This document shows, in pieces, positions 1 to 13,557 of a stretch of DNA of 64,000 bases. A program made the position numbers and the translations under genes. The stretch spans positions 24,556,949 to 24,620,948 of the forward strand of contig NC_134521.1 in the NCBI RefSeq assembly GCF_027942865.1, in the 5' to 3' direction. A model generated the notes under the pieces. The model had not been told where the DNA came from, searched no databases, and saw nothing but the letters and a program-made list of their open reading frames with translations. The first letter of the stretch is position 1. Every line of letters begins with the position of its first letter. Source of the DNA: Odontesthes bonariensis (taxonomy: Eukaryota > Chordata > Actinopteri > Atheriniformes > Atherinopsidae).

Positions 1-147
1 TGTTTTAGTAAATGGCATGGTTTCCCTTCAGTACAGATGAGCTGAAATGACATACTGAGTTCTTCATATGTGCAGAGAATTTTGTTCTTTCATGACATTG
101 CATTGAATATGCAGTATCTCTACAAGAAATACAGCACATTCAAGTAC

Positions 148-3100
148 CTAAATAGATGACATAAGGAGCTGTGATACTGCCAATGCGAGCAGCAGAAGAG
201 CACATTCCCATGCCAACATTCCTTAGTACAGTGGGGTAGATCTCAGCGGTGTAGATGTACACAGTGCTGAAGGCCATGGTGAAGCCGAACTTCCCAGTCA
301 TTTCCAGTGCCAGAGCAACATAATGAAGGCCTGAGGTGGAAAGACAGAGTAAACAGTTTTATATTTCATTTCTGTTCTTTTGACATGAGTAAACTGATGG
401 AAACTTATATAAAAAAAAAAACTGACAAAAAAAAGAAAGAGTCAAAGCAAACAAAACTAATCCTTTTATCTGAGCCTAAAGACAGTGAAGTGTTTTCTGA
501 TCAACTTGATGACCCAGAAGACTTCAGAATGCACCCCAACCCACCACCATATCCAGATCCTCTCCCTCCAATGCCTACTTGACAGGCCACCTTCATGCTT
601 ACCTGCCTCTCCACCAATCAAGGTCCACATGATGAAGCACCCAGGCTTCTCGAAGAAATCAGATCAGCGACATAATCTTTTTCTCCAGGTGTTTAACCAT
701 TTTGGACCAAAGGAATGCAGTTAAAGACAGCATTCTTGAATAACTACAAACCAGAGATCAGTGGTTTAATAAAAAAGTTAAATAAAATAAAAAAAATCTG
801 ATGAGATGTTAAACAGCGAACTTGCATCAGATCAAACATTATGCAGTACATGCAGAGGAAATGTAGCAAGATAAACATCAGACGCTTGGTAAGAAATCAG
901 GCTCATATGATGTGGAATTACAAAATGAAGACTGTGATTAGACACATTTGTGTTCTTCAGCTTCTGTCTTGTTTCTGAGGGGATCACTTTGGAAATTGTA
1001 GCCAGAGGGCTGGAGACTGATGCAAGGGTGAGGACTGTGGTTGTTACATCTGTGGGAAAAAACTTAGGACAAAATAGTTCTAACATCCTATGAACAACAT
1101 ATTGAAAATCAATAGAAGTGGAATAGCTTTCATAAATGTATTCTCTTAACATTCTTCTGAATTTTTCCCCTTGTTTTTTTGTTATTTTCAAAATAAACGG
1201 TGGATTAATGAGAACATGGCTTCACTTTTTAAATGTACCTTCTCATGTGAGCTGAAACTGCTATTTGGAGTCTGTCTGACCTTTATGTTAATTTAGATAG
1301 CATTAGTCGTACTCATAATATAAAATGGATTGCAGCTGTGCTGGGTACAGAATGCTCTCATAATTAGGGACATTCTGATGCTTTGTATATCATACACACA
1401 AGGATAAACATGGAATGTTTGCTTGCTTATGTATATTAGGTGTATGATCTAAGCATTCTTTGAAGCTTCTGCCATAGAACTGACTTTTGTGTTATTCTGT
1501 GCCATATAATGTAGAATAAAAAAACTTAACCAAAGAACTTCCTGGTTGATTTATTTCAATTAACTAACAAAAAGTCAGCAACGTTCTCATCTCGATTTAA
1601 CTTATTATAATATGCCACTCAGTCTTTACATTAAAAACACTGACAGGTGAACTTTTTGCCTTGTTTCAATGCAATGTTCAAAAAGCCTAAATCTTTGACT
1701 CAACCTCCAAATTCTCTAGCTCTAAATCCACACAAGCATCCATGAGATAAAGTAGAGCAAAGCCATCCAGACCCACAAGAACCAAAAGCTCTACAGCCAT
1801 CATGCCAGAATGCAACATCACAAATTTAGCATACCAAGATTCATGCCCAGGGTCAGCTACCTGTTTGGTTGGTCACTAGAACACTAAATTCTCAAACTTA
1901 TGGCTGTTTTGACAGAGACAGAGTGGACAGAGGTACAAACACCTGTCACAACATCTCAGTATACCAGGTGCTACCTTTAATGTTATTTTAAAGGTTGGAG
2001 ACACATGGCCTAAATCTAGGCCAATTGGTCTACGATTGTCGGTGATTAGTTGCTATGTGCAAATGCTTCAAAGATGTGATTTGTGAGGCTTGGAGACATC
2101 CTAGATTCCCACAAAATAATAACTGCTTGATATTTTTGAGAGGTTGATAAAAGGAAGAGATGTTCTGTGAGCCGCTAGCGGGGACCAATAGCTCATTACA
2201 GTGAGAAGGAACAGGAGAGGTAGAAGATTGGGAGAAGAATTCAACAAAGAAACATACAAAAAAAGGACTCAGGACAGGACTGTACAGGAAACTGTACAGA
2301 ATTTGGTTGAACTTTAGCAAGAAAGCACATACCCCTTAGATATGTTCAGCATGCAATGTCATGTCAGATCTGAGTTAAAGAAGATGTGGAGAGAGTGGTC
2401 TTTTTTTGAGGGACTCCATAAAATACTTGTAAGTTGCCATTGTCTTGCCTGCAGCAGACAGCAGTCGAGAGCTCTTCACTTGGAGAATCAGAGGCATTCC
2501 TGGAAAATGACTAAACCTAAAAGCTACTCAGAATGGTTCTACCAGAAGGTAAAACAACTCAAACCAAAAATATATCATAGCGCTTCAAGCGATGGCTATA
2601 TTGTAGTATATATTAGTATATATTTAAGTATCCGATGGAGAAATTAAAAAATCAATTTGATCTACCACAATTTAGCATCAGCTTGTTCTGCTATGAACTT
2701 TTTTTCTTATGTTTGAGCAGTTGTAGATTGCAAGAAGTTTCCTTTTCTGGTGGTCCCGTTCTGAGTAACTTTTAGCTCTAACTCGCCTGTTGGAAAACCA
2801 TCTAATTCTCCAGAATGCACCGCTGCCTCCTACAACTAAAATACTGACTTCCCATAAGTCCTCTGAATAACCATATTTTAATGAAAAGATAAAAACGTAA
2901 CTATATACACAGAATTGATTAAATGAGGAAAGTTTATCTCCAATCTAGAGATGAGAAAAAAGAAAATTATCATGTCTTTTCTGTATTTAACCAAATGAAA
3001 TGTAATATATTTTAATTAATACATTGGTCTACTCAGAGAATGTGCTAGTAATATATTTACCATATTTCTGAAAATTTCTGATAATTTCACCTGACTTAGC

Positions 3101-6067
3101 TTGCTCGTCTGTAGAGCCATTATAGCTTCTAAGGTGTACTTATTTGAAACTGTTATTTCAGACACTCATGGCAAGCTATATATTGCCAATTTCAGAAAAT
3201 ACTGCATTTAAATACATGATCTTGAAGTATATAGCTATATTTCAATACTTCTATTCCACAGCATTTTAGAGTAAATGTTAAAAGACATATGACCAGGCCT
3301 AAAAATTATATGCATTCCTAAAGATTAAACCACACAGCAGCAGTAATAGGTTGTGAATGATATGTTGTGTATGCTGGTATGGAGCGATAAAAGAAGTCTC
3401 ACTGTCAGGGATGAACTGGATGAGCAGCAGAACTCCCCCTCCGATGGTGAGGAATGTTGACAGCAGTGCTCTTCTTGGGCATTTCCTCAGTAGCAAAGTT
3501 GAAACAATGTATCCAGGAACTTCACTAAGAGCTGATAAAAAACAGTTCATGAAGGGGTTGCCACTCAGGTTTGAGGTGTTTAGGGACAAACCAAAATACC
3601 CAATGTTTATTGCCATCCTGGAAAGACAAAAACAACATCAGAATTAAAGGCATGTGCACTTTTTTTTTTATTACCAAATAAATGATGAAGGATGAATGTT
3701 TATATGATACATGGTGCTTCCTTTTTATGTGTGTTTAAAATTGTGATAGACAACAATTACTTTATGTCTACCACACTCACCACAAAAGGAGACACATCAG
3801 TGTGATGCATCTAATGTTCTTGGATTTCAGAATATCAAGCATGGTGTACTTCCTGCTTGGAGACCTTTCTTGTATCTAAAACCACAGTGAGAAAATGATG
3901 ATCCAGTTTGCACACGTTCACACAGAATTTCTCAAATATATCATGATCTGTTTTGTTTATTGGGCAATTGATGAATACGTGAACAGATTTAGCAGATGGG
4001 ATTATGTATGATTTTTTCTCCACAAATGATGGAATGATGCTCAATTCCAATTTGTAATTAAAGTTTTCAGCATCAAGAAAACATGCGGAGACACACCACC
4101 CAAGTTTCTGTCATCGGTTCTTAAAGGCGAATTAAGTAGCATTTCATTTTCTGTTTTATTGGAACTTTTTTGGTAATTCAAGGAGACAGGAGTACTTTTG
4201 AGTCAGCTTTGATTCAGTCTACTTATACACAGATTCATTGGGAGGATAAAACCCTCCAAGTGAGCCAGTAAAACAATTCCAAGAAGTCTCAGGAGTAACA
4301 TTTTTATATTTGAATACTGGTTATAGAACACTCGTTATAATCAGTCACATTAAGAAATAACATTTGTGTTTCCAATTATGAGAAATCCTCAATGTCAAAC
4401 TACAGGTTAAAATCAATTAGTTTTAGGTTCATACTTGCATAGAATGAATAACAGTGTTGATACAGAAGCCTCACCTCAGACTCTTTAAAGATTACAGGTG
4501 GTGCCTCAACTTTATTTTTCCTTGCAGCGTCTCTCACAATGACCTCAGCCTCTGCCACTCTGCCCTGAGTAATCAGCCATCGAGGAGATTCTGAGATGAA
4601 CCTGCAACATCGAAGTTTTTGTTTGTTTTTAAACTGTGTATGACAATGGGAGCGTTACTTGAATATAAGCTGAAAAATCAGTAGATTTTAGAGGAAACAT
4701 ACCACCACAATGGGATGTACACCACAGAGGTTGCAGATAGAACAGCAAGCAGAGTCCTCCATTCTCTGATGCCATATGCAATCCATGGTAGTGTCATATA
4801 ACCAATGCAATAAAACAGGAAGGCCCCGAGCGTTGTGAAGAGAACTCGCATGGTTTTACTCAACACTTCTGTACCTGTCCAACATAAAAGCATGGTGTTC
4901 AGTCATGGCCATGTGACCTAAAGCTATGAGTGAGCAAAGAGTAAAAGCCATACCTGTGTGTTGGAGTAATTTACAATGCTTACCTAGTACAAATGCTGAA
5001 ATGTAGATGGATATCTGAGAAGCTCCAATAAAAAGGAACATGATACAGAACATCCGCCATGAATGAGAGAATGACTGAAGCAGGACTGACAGACACTGGG
5101 CCCCAAGAGACATGAAAATCACCTTCTTCCTCCCAAACCTGAAGTAAAAAGACAGTGTATTTAGAAAATAGAATGAAATACACATTTCTTGCATTGAGGA
5201 ACAATGCTACAACAAGGAATTTTAATAACATGGCAGCTGGCCTGCATTCAAGAAAGAGCTTACTGAGGAGGACCATGCTGAAGAGAAAACAGCTCAGTCT
5301 AGATGTAACAAATCTGATTTTCCCTGACAAAACATGCATCTTCATCAACAGCAGATGGGGCTGTTGCCTTTGAAGGCAGCTAACCGAACACCAGTAACAG
5401 AATGACAGACCTGTGCTCTAAAGAGTGCTTTTCAGAGTAACTAAATTGATAACTGAAGTGATAATAAGGAGGAAATACCTGTCAGAAAGCTGTCCTGATA
5501 TCAGGGACCCAAAAAGGTATCCCACAAAAAGAGTTGAGGATGCAAATGGAACTTTCCACTGGTTGTCACAAACAAGGTCCCACTGTGAGAGATACGAAAG
5601 ATGGGATTTTTGAACAAAAAATAAAGGGGAAAAAGCAGCAGAGCTTTTAATGGACATAAATTAACTTCCATACAAACCTCAGTGACTATAGTGGATTGGT
5701 AGATCTCCTTGCTGTATGTCCATCCATCTAAACATCCCTCCTGCTGCAGACTGGTGAGATTAACATCCCCTCCAGGAATATATCCTTCTGCAGAAAGATT
5801 TCTAACCACATCCAGCCTATATCTGCTGCATTGGCTCTGAACCTCCTCACCATCCTCTATCGTGAAGGGGATGATGGCATTTCTCCACTCCTCTGTCAGA
5901 TTGACATCTGGAATGAGACAGTGGTGTTTCGGAGCTGCTCCAGCAAAGATAATGTAAAGTCCATTGAATCCAGTAGACACAAAAACTGTATTAAGGAGGA
6001 AGAATGTGGTCCAGAAATAAGGACCTGTTTGTCCCAGAAATGCAGTGTCTTCATCATAGTCTCCCAT
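148..6067 (-). CDS. Gene A: SLC22 OCTN-like transporter, 3' end beyond window
   Basis: Predicted MFS plasma-membrane carrier of the SLC22 OCTN type (carnitine/organic cation family by homology; substrate not provable here). Exons on the minus strand: 6067-5678, 5582-5479, 5138-4984, 4874-4703, 4601-4475, 3875-3781, 3617-3403, 330-148, all with GT-AG borders and continuous phase, giving 480 codons so far. I chose the ATG at 6067 because it gives M-x-DYDE-x-TAFLG as in OCTNs; an in-frame ATG at 6088 would add seven residues. The first extracellular loop (residues ~45-130) has NLT/NLS sequons and ends STIVTE. The TM2-TM3 loop reads SGQLSDRFGRK, and exon 5 has ESPRWL and GRVAEAE. After TAFLG the usual GxWGxFQ is replaced by QTGPYFW. 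Family exons 9 and 10 should lie left of base 148. Head to head with gene B. Confidence 0.9.
331..3402. other. Gene A intron 7; one GPCR-like fragment, otherwise nothing recognised
   Basis: AT-rich intron between exons 7 and 8 of gene A. Apart from the fragment at 2363-2500 I see only short A-rich tracts and no further gene or transposon termini. Confidence 0.6.
2363..2500 (+). pseudogene. Possible C-terminal exon fragment of a class B GPCR
   Basis: A plus-strand frame inside gene A intron 7 reads [12 protein letters not shown], which resembles the start of the cytoplasmic tail of secretin/glucagon-type receptors (family pattern EV-x-x-E-L-K/R-K/R-x-W-x-x-W). It continues about 90 codons to a stop at 2647 without features I recognise. 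There is no transmembrane exon upstream, so if real it is a dispersed fragment or pseudogene, not an expressed receptor. It could also be chance; the match rests on about twelve residues. Confidence 0.3.
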
Positions 6068-6088
6068 TCTATGTAAAAATGCCCTCAC

Positions 6089-9000
6089 TGGTCTTCAGAG
6101 TAAAGTTCCTCTTAAAGTCCTCAATGCAGTACTGAAGGTGTAGGGTTGAGCTCTCTTTGGGGTAGGATGAACAGATCCCTCGGTGGGACGGAGTCACATT
6201 TAAAGAATTTCCAATTCCAGTCCTCAGAGAGTATTAAACCCCCTTTAAAAAGAATAACTGAGAAACTCTAACAGTAAAGGCTTGTTTACGGACCCTCTCT
6301 TAAAAGCAGACAAAGGAGAAAATTTATCTAAGATTACAGAATGAAAGACCACTCACTCAGTGATTTGATTGAGTGGAACTAAAATAAACTAAGGTTTCAG
6401 AGAGGCCAGTCTACTGTACTGTTGGCACACAGCCCCCCTGCACTACTGTGGTATTTTCTCTAAACAGCATTCCACACTTTTAAATACTCCAAAGAAGCCC
6501 TCGTGCCTGTACTCTAAATGTTGCTAAGTAGTATTAAGACTCCTATTGGAGTATTTTTGGACACACTGTGGACACAGGCATGCCTTTATGGAAAGTTCAG
6601 CAGAAACTGTATCAACAGTGTATGTTTGTTTTTACTATCTTAAAGATAACACAACCAATCCATGTAAAACTACACTTGGGTTTAAAGTAGAAAGACTTTT
6701 AAAGTCTCTACATATTCTCTACTTGGTCATTGTGTGCACTGATGTTTGCATATATATTTCCTTAATTGACCCTAAAAATGTGATGTGTGCATGTTACACT
6801 CAGTGCTTACAGGTATTTCTGCTCAAACAGACTGATACTCTGGGCTGTGACGTAACAAACTGCCCCCTGTGCTGCAGCCACTGCAGCTGACTGCCTTTCA
6901 TTGTAAACTTCAACTGAATACAGCTTCACTCTACATGTGTTGTGTTTGCAGGATTAAATAGTTTATAAAGAGTGTTGGCCTTGTTGGTGTAGCATACCTC
7001 CATACTACTGGGAGATTTAGTCAAACTCTATTTACTGCCTGAGCACAAAGCCATATAATATAGCAAAAAAGAAAGAAAAGAAAAAGATCTCACTATATTT
7101 ATGAATGAGATGCACTCATATACCTTTCTTATGAAAAACTAGGTGCTTTTATCCTGATGGTTGTCTCTTGTTCGATATCTCTTGCCCAACTCTTTTTAAT
7201 AGAGCAAGTTCACCCACAGTCTGCGGTATTGGTTCTATTATAAGAAAATGCTAATAATGTCAAATTTTAATTGCGTGGATAAAATAAATTTCTATTGGCT
7301 TTAAATGGCTTTTCAAGGTCTCGCCTTTTAGGGCATAAGGCTTCAAATACTTCCACAATTGTTCTGATTGCTGAGACCGTCCTACTTACCAAAACATGCC
7401 CATATGTTATCTGTTCATGCAGGCAACAGACCTACGATTGCGTTCAATGAATACACATGAATACACAGCCTCGAGTGGCTGTATGGAAGAACTGCATTAA
7501 AGTGCAAAAATGGAGTCTACAAAGGCAACATAAAAAATAAAAAAAAAATCATTTTTGTCATAACCATGATCATGGTTCTTTTAACCCTGACAATATTTTT
7601 CTGATTTCTAATTCTAACCAAGTGATGTTATTCCCTAAAGTCAACCAAAAAGAGACATTTTGTCATAAGGTGTTTTGTTTAAATGTGATCAAGGCAGCCA
7701 CCAAAATGGTATCTTCGGGTCAATTGCATTGTAAATAGAATGTCTTTATTTTTGTTGCCTAAATCCAACTGGAATGGGACAAAAGTGGTTTAGTAAAGCA
7801 ATGTTGTGTCACTGACTGAATGGAAAATAAAAACAAGCATTGGTGTCGATCTCATTTTACATGAAGGCAAATGGTTGAAAGCGCTCTGCACAAGTACCCC
7901 ATCAAACTCCCCTGCTTCCTTTTTATGGGAACTTTGTGGTTTCTAAAATGAAAGACTTCTGCTTCGATGTGGAGATGCTTAGATAAGGTGTATAACCCTC
8001 CTGCCAGTTATTGGGGTCTACTTTAAATAATTGGTTGTATCTAAAGTAATGAACACTGACCTATGTGGCCATATCAATTGTAGATCTCAACTGACTGCTA
8101 CATCAGTGGTGACTCACCTCACCTCTTAATGGGCTTAATCAGTTCATTCTAAAGACTAAAGACAATCGGGAACATTTCAACTGTACTATATAATCTAACA
8201 GGTTATTTGCATTATTACCATTTGTTAAGCTGTTATGTTTGGTCTTCTGAACAATGTTAATTGAGGACTTTGATATTTGACAGGATTAATCATTGTGTGA
8301 GGTATTTTATTCTCCAGAGGAAACTGATAAAGATTTCTTTAACAGATGCTTAACAGACTAATATAGGTCCTGTATCTGGATTTGGTGTTTTATAAGTGCA
8401 TTTTCCGTAAATATATTTCTTTCTAGGTTATCATGAATGTGTGTCATTCCAAAATGTCCTAAATGTGGCATCGATGCAAATTTATGACATGAACATCTAT
8501 ACACACAGACACTGAATGACAGACTATCCCCTGACATTCTTTTTGCATGCACTGGAACATACACACATGTCACCCTTTTCTTATTAACAAGGATCAAACA
8601 CATTAGATCAGACTTTATTCACATATAGTGAAGATTTAAATGGACTGCAGACATAAAATAATGGTTTAAATACTATTTGCCAGTTCGTAAAGTGGTTTTA
8701 TTTTTATTAGTAATTGACATCACTGAAGTTGTGAAAAGCATCAGCATCTGCTGACCTGTTTTTCTTTGTAAATAGAAAAAGCATATAGCAGTCTGGTAAA
8801 CATTAACGTGAGCTTTAATGCCAGATTTTTCTGGTCTGATACAGAGGATCATGGGGCACAGTCAGAGGCTTTAGTGACTGCAATTACATACACATGACAT
8901 GAAAGCAGAGCACATAGATGCAATCAGCACATATATAAAGGGTGTCTGTTTTGGTCTGGGTTACTTTAGAGCATCTTTGATTCATTTGGCTTCTCTTGTA

Positions 9001-10923
9001 AATAAGATCATGGGTTATATATCAGTAAGTTTATCTTCTATTTCAGGTTCTGGATTAATTAGAAAAAATAAAGTAACACAAAATATGCACTTTAAACAGC
9101 TGTGGAACCAACTCAATCTGAGTCTGAAAATTTCAATTTTAGCTTATAAGACTTATATGACACAGCTTCATATTGTGAATTTTGTTTGGGCAGTCTGCTT
9201 ATTGACATAAATATTGAGTTTTTTTTTGTTTTTTTTTAATGATTCTTTCTGTTTTGTAAGTCTCGCATGTTAGTTGAATCTACTGATAATTTACGAAGGT
9301 AAAACCTCCACAATTTTGTGAGACAATTTTACAAGTCAAGCAAAGATAATCACACAAATACTTTTTAAATGTCTTGTGGTTATTTAAAAGTTTTTATCTA
9401 GATATTTACATGTTGCTCTATCAAAAGGATACATGACAATATATTTTAGGGATTTTCTACAGAAGAACATTGGAAAGAAAAATCATCAAAGATTAACACA
9501 CTTTCTCTCTCTTACACACACACACACATGCCCATATGTATGAAAGGTTAAATAAAACCGCTTGATGTTGTTAGGTGTTGCTTATCAAAGTTCCTCGAGT
9601 TTCTCGGTTTCTTGGCAGCTGATCAGAGTCAAGAAATAATCTGACACCAACAATAACCTTGATTCTTGTCTGTCTTTTTGTCTAAAGATTAAACCAGTTA
9701 TTTACATTCATGTTATAAATTGTGGTTGGTGGGGATTTTATTACCGTGTTAAATTAGTTGGTCCACCCCACACACCACTATATCCACTCTTTGTTACAAG
9801 CTTATAAGGTGAGGGCTCCAGCTACAGTATATTTACTGATATCCTCCCTCTCATTTCATATCTGTCAGTGACACACCCTAGTCCATTTTCCAATCCCTAT
9901 AAAGTTCTCATCATCATCACACAATCAGCTGTTATGAAATGTTCAAGATAAGGCCTCCACCCCGTAACTTGAGGCACTGGACAGGCTAAAATGTCTGCTT
10001 CTCTGAGGGGGAAGGCTTCAAGGAGGTGTAACCAAAAAATTGATTTGTAGTCTTACCATGGATTAATGATAATTAGTGCATGAGCCGGTACAATGATTCA
10101 AAGGCCCACCATACGTATTATATATTTATCGTTTCTGTTTCAAAGCAATGTGGTAAAACCTGGGTCTTTCTGGGTGTTTTTTGTCTTTTCAGGTGGGAGA
10201 TAATTCTGTACGATGGAATAATCACCAGGATCAAGACCACGGAGGAATATTCTATCAAGTTACAGCCAATATTTATTTTCATTTTTGTAAATTTTAGATT
10301 TACAGTTCCTTTTAAAACTTAGAATTATGGTAAATGGAAATGCCAATCTAGCATTTTGCAAATGCGAACAGATACTGAATGTTCAACAAGCAGTTAGAAG
10401 TCATAATTTACTAATTGCTTACTTTACTAAGACTAATTTATATCTGATTTAAAAAAACTGTTCAAAGAATTTTAGAGAGATGCAGAAGTTTAAAAGCCAC
10501 ATGTTGTTTGATTGGGCAGAACCAGGCTCCAAAATAAAGAACTTGCATATAATATAACACATACACACACAACAAACAAAAATTAGGAACAATGGTATAT
10601 GAATAAATAAACTTGGAGTGAGTGAACAAAGACAGACTACCTCATATTTCATTTGCAATTTCTGCTTCGCCCCTCTACAAGACTGATTAGGCTATTTCTA
10701 ATTGTCTTTTCGCACCAAGACAAACCTGCAACACATATAGCATTGGTTTTATTTTGCATGAAATATGGTGTAGATACACTCTCTATGTTTGGGAATATTT
10801 GATACTTTTAACCATAATTTGATTGGGTATAAAAAGTGTGTAATCGATTTTTCCAGATCAGATTTACATTTAAAGAGGATACTTTAATTCACCATAATTA
10901 ATCTTAATCTATAGACCCGTTTT
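6089..10923. other. Intergenic spacer between genes A and B, left part
   Basis: About 4.8 kb upstream of gene A. I find no exon, long ORF or transposon terminus here. There is a short CA microsatellite near 9516-9530 and several homopolymer A tracts. It presumably holds the gene A promoter, but no TATA box or clear element can be assigned. Confidence 0.6.
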
Positions 10924-11044
10924 ACTACGGTGGCCGACACGTGCAAACGCGCTGCAAACGGCGAAACAAATCCAACAGTAAAACGCTGCAAGAGAAAAAT
11001 GCGGCAATCACAAAAACGACCGGAGCACACGCGCTGCAAACCCC

Positions 11045-13066
11045 AAAACACATGCAAGAGAGAAACGCTGCAAACATCAAAACACATGCAAGAGAGAAAC
11101 GCTGCAAACATCAAAACACATGCAAGAGAGAAACGCTGCAAACATCAAAACACATGCAAGAGAGAAATGCTGCAAACATCAAAACACATGCAAGAGAGAA
11201 ACGCTGCAATCATCAAAACACATGCAAGAGAGAAATGTGCTGCAAACATCAAAACACATGCAAGAGAGAAACACTGCAAACATCAAAACACATGCAAGAG
11301 AGAAACGCTGCAAACATCAAAACACATGCAAGAGAGAAACGCTGCAAACATCAAAACACATGCAAGAGAGAAACGCTGCAAACATCAAAACACATGCAAG
11401 AGAGAAACGTGCTGCAAACATCAAAACACATGCAAGAGAGAAACGCTGCAAACATCAAAACACATGCAAGAGAGAAACGCTGCAAACATCAAAACATATG
11501 CAAGAGAGAAACGCTGCAAACATCAAAACACATGCAAGAGAGAAACGTGCTGAAAACATCAAAACACATGCAAGAGAGAAACACTGCAAACACCAAAACA
11601 CATGCAAGAGAGAAACGTGCTGCAAACATCAAAACACATGCAAGAGAGAAACGCTGCAAACATCAAAACACATGCAAGAGAGAAACGCGCTGCAAACTTC
11701 AAAACACATGCAAGAGAGAAACACTGCAAACACCAAAACACATGCAAGAGAGAAACGCGCTGCAAACTTCAAAACACATGCAAGAGAGAAACGCTGCAAA
11801 CATCAAAACACATGCAAGAGAGAAACGCGCTGCAAACTTCAAAACACATGCAAGAGAGAAACACTGCAAACATCAAAACACATGCAAGAGAGAAACGCGC
11901 TGCAAACTTCAAAACACATGCAAGAGAGAAACGCTGCAAACATCAAAACACATGCAAGAGAGAAACGTGCTGCAAACATCAAAACACATGCAAGAGAGAA
12001 ACGCTGCAAACATCAAAACACATGCAAGAGAGAAACGCGCTGCAAACTTCAAAACACATGCAAGAGAGAAACGTGCTGCAAACTTCAAAACACATGCAAG
12101 AGAGAAACGCTGCAAACATCAAAACACATGCAAGAGAGAAACGCTGCAAACATCAAAACACATGCAAGAGAGAAACGCTGCAAACATCAAAACACATGCA
12201 AGAGAGAAACGCTGCAAACATCAAAACACATGCAAGAGAGAAACGTGCTGCAAACATCAAAACACATGCAAGAGAGAAACGCTGCAAACATCAAAACACA
12301 TGCAAGAGAGAAACGCTGCAAACATCAAAACATATGCAAGAGAGAAACGCTGCAAACATCAAAACACATGCAAGAGAGAAACGTGCTGCAAACATCAAAA
12401 CACATGCAAGAGAGAAACGCTGCAAACACCAAAACACATGCAAGAGAGAAACGTGCTGCAAACATCAAAACACATGCAAGAGAGAAACGCTGCAAACATC
12501 AAAACACATGCAAGAGAGAAACGCGCTGCAAACTTCAAAACACATGCAAGAGAGAAACACTGCAAACATCAAAACACATGCAAGAGAGAAACGTGCTGCA
12601 AACATCAAAACACATGCAAGAGAGAAACGCGCTGCAAACTTCAAAACACATGCAAGAGAGAAACGCTGCAAACATCAAAACACATGCAAGAGAGAAACGT
12701 GCTGCAAACATCAAAACACATGCAAGAGAGAAACGCTGCAAACATCAAAACACATGCAAGAGAGAAACGCGCTGCAAACTTCAAAACACATGCAAGAGAG
12801 AAACGTGCTGCAAACATCAAAACACATGCAAGAGAGAAACGCTGCAAACATCAAAACACATGCAAGAGAGAAACGCTGCAAACATCAAAACACATGCAAG
12901 AGAGAAACGTGCTGCAAACATCAAAACACATGCAAGAGAGAAACGCTGCAAACATCAAAACACATGCAAGAGAGAAACGCTGCAAACATCAAAACACATG
13001 CAAGAGAGAAACGCTGCAAACTTCAAAACACATGCAAGAGAGAAATGCTGCAAACTTCAAAACACA
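11045..13066 (+). repeat. 34/36-bp minisatellite, about 58 copies
   Basis: The unit contains CATGCAAGAGAGAAACGCTG followed by CAAACATCAAAACA. By hand count the first CATGC is at 11051 and the last at 13031, with 36 spacings of 34 bases and 21 of 36; the longer units contain GTGCTG or GCGCTG instead of GCTG. Because the unit has no stop codon in any plus-strand frame, open frames of 500-720 codons arise in all three frames. They have no start context, change frame with every unit and should not be read as a protein. Confidence 0.95.
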
Positions 13067-13100
13067 ACGGAAGTTCACCAGGCCACTAGGGGGTCTCGAC

Positions 13101-13307
13101 CTACCATATTAATGAAAGAGAAGAAAGTCAAAAGGTACGTTGTCATTTATGTCTTTTTTAAACACTTGGCCGTAATCTTTTACCTTATTATAGCGACATA
13201 ACTCCGCTGCTCTTCTATATTAAAGTAAAATATTACGGCCAAGTGTTTAAAAAAGACACAAATGACAACGTACCTTTTGACTTTCTTCTCTTTCATTAAT
13301 ATGGTAG
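13101..13307. repeat. Inner palindrome of the foldback element
   Basis: Bases 13101-13176 are repeated in inverse complement at 13232-13307 with few mismatches, around an AT-rich loop of about 55 bases. This joins the two arms of the larger foldback element. Confidence 0.85.
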
Positions 13308-13374
13308 ATCTCTCATAGTCAATCCCCTATCCCACAGGTTGAGACCGCCTAGTGGCCTGGCGAACTTCCGTTGT

Positions 13375-13557
13375 GTTTTGAAGTTTGCAGCGTTTCTCTC
13401 TTGCATGTGTTTTAAGTTTGCAGCGTTTCTCTCTTGCATGTGTTTTAAGTTTGCAGCGTTTCTCTCTTGCATGTGTTTTGAAGTTTGCAGCGTTCCTCTC
13501 TTGCATGTGTTTTGAAGTTTGCAGTACATTTTTCTCTTGCATGTGTTTTGGGGTTTG
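13375..13557 (-). repeat. Short inverted counterpart of the minisatellite (about 5 units)
   Basis: About five units of the same minisatellite lie in opposite orientation in the right arm (CTCTCTTGCATGTGTTTT core). This is probably closer to the ancestral copy number than the 58-unit left arm. Confidence 0.85.

Noticed and set aside
11559-12847. Repeated 68-codon minus-strand frames with MQRFSLACVL
   Set aside because: Same cause: the complement of the minisatellite. The identical sequence recurs with unit periodicity.
10941-13201. Open frames of 495-723 codons in all three plus-strand frames
   Set aside because: They are produced by a minisatellite whose unit has no stop in any frame. Peptides repeat HAREKR/CKRET/KHMQER blocks in rotation, with no start context or homology.
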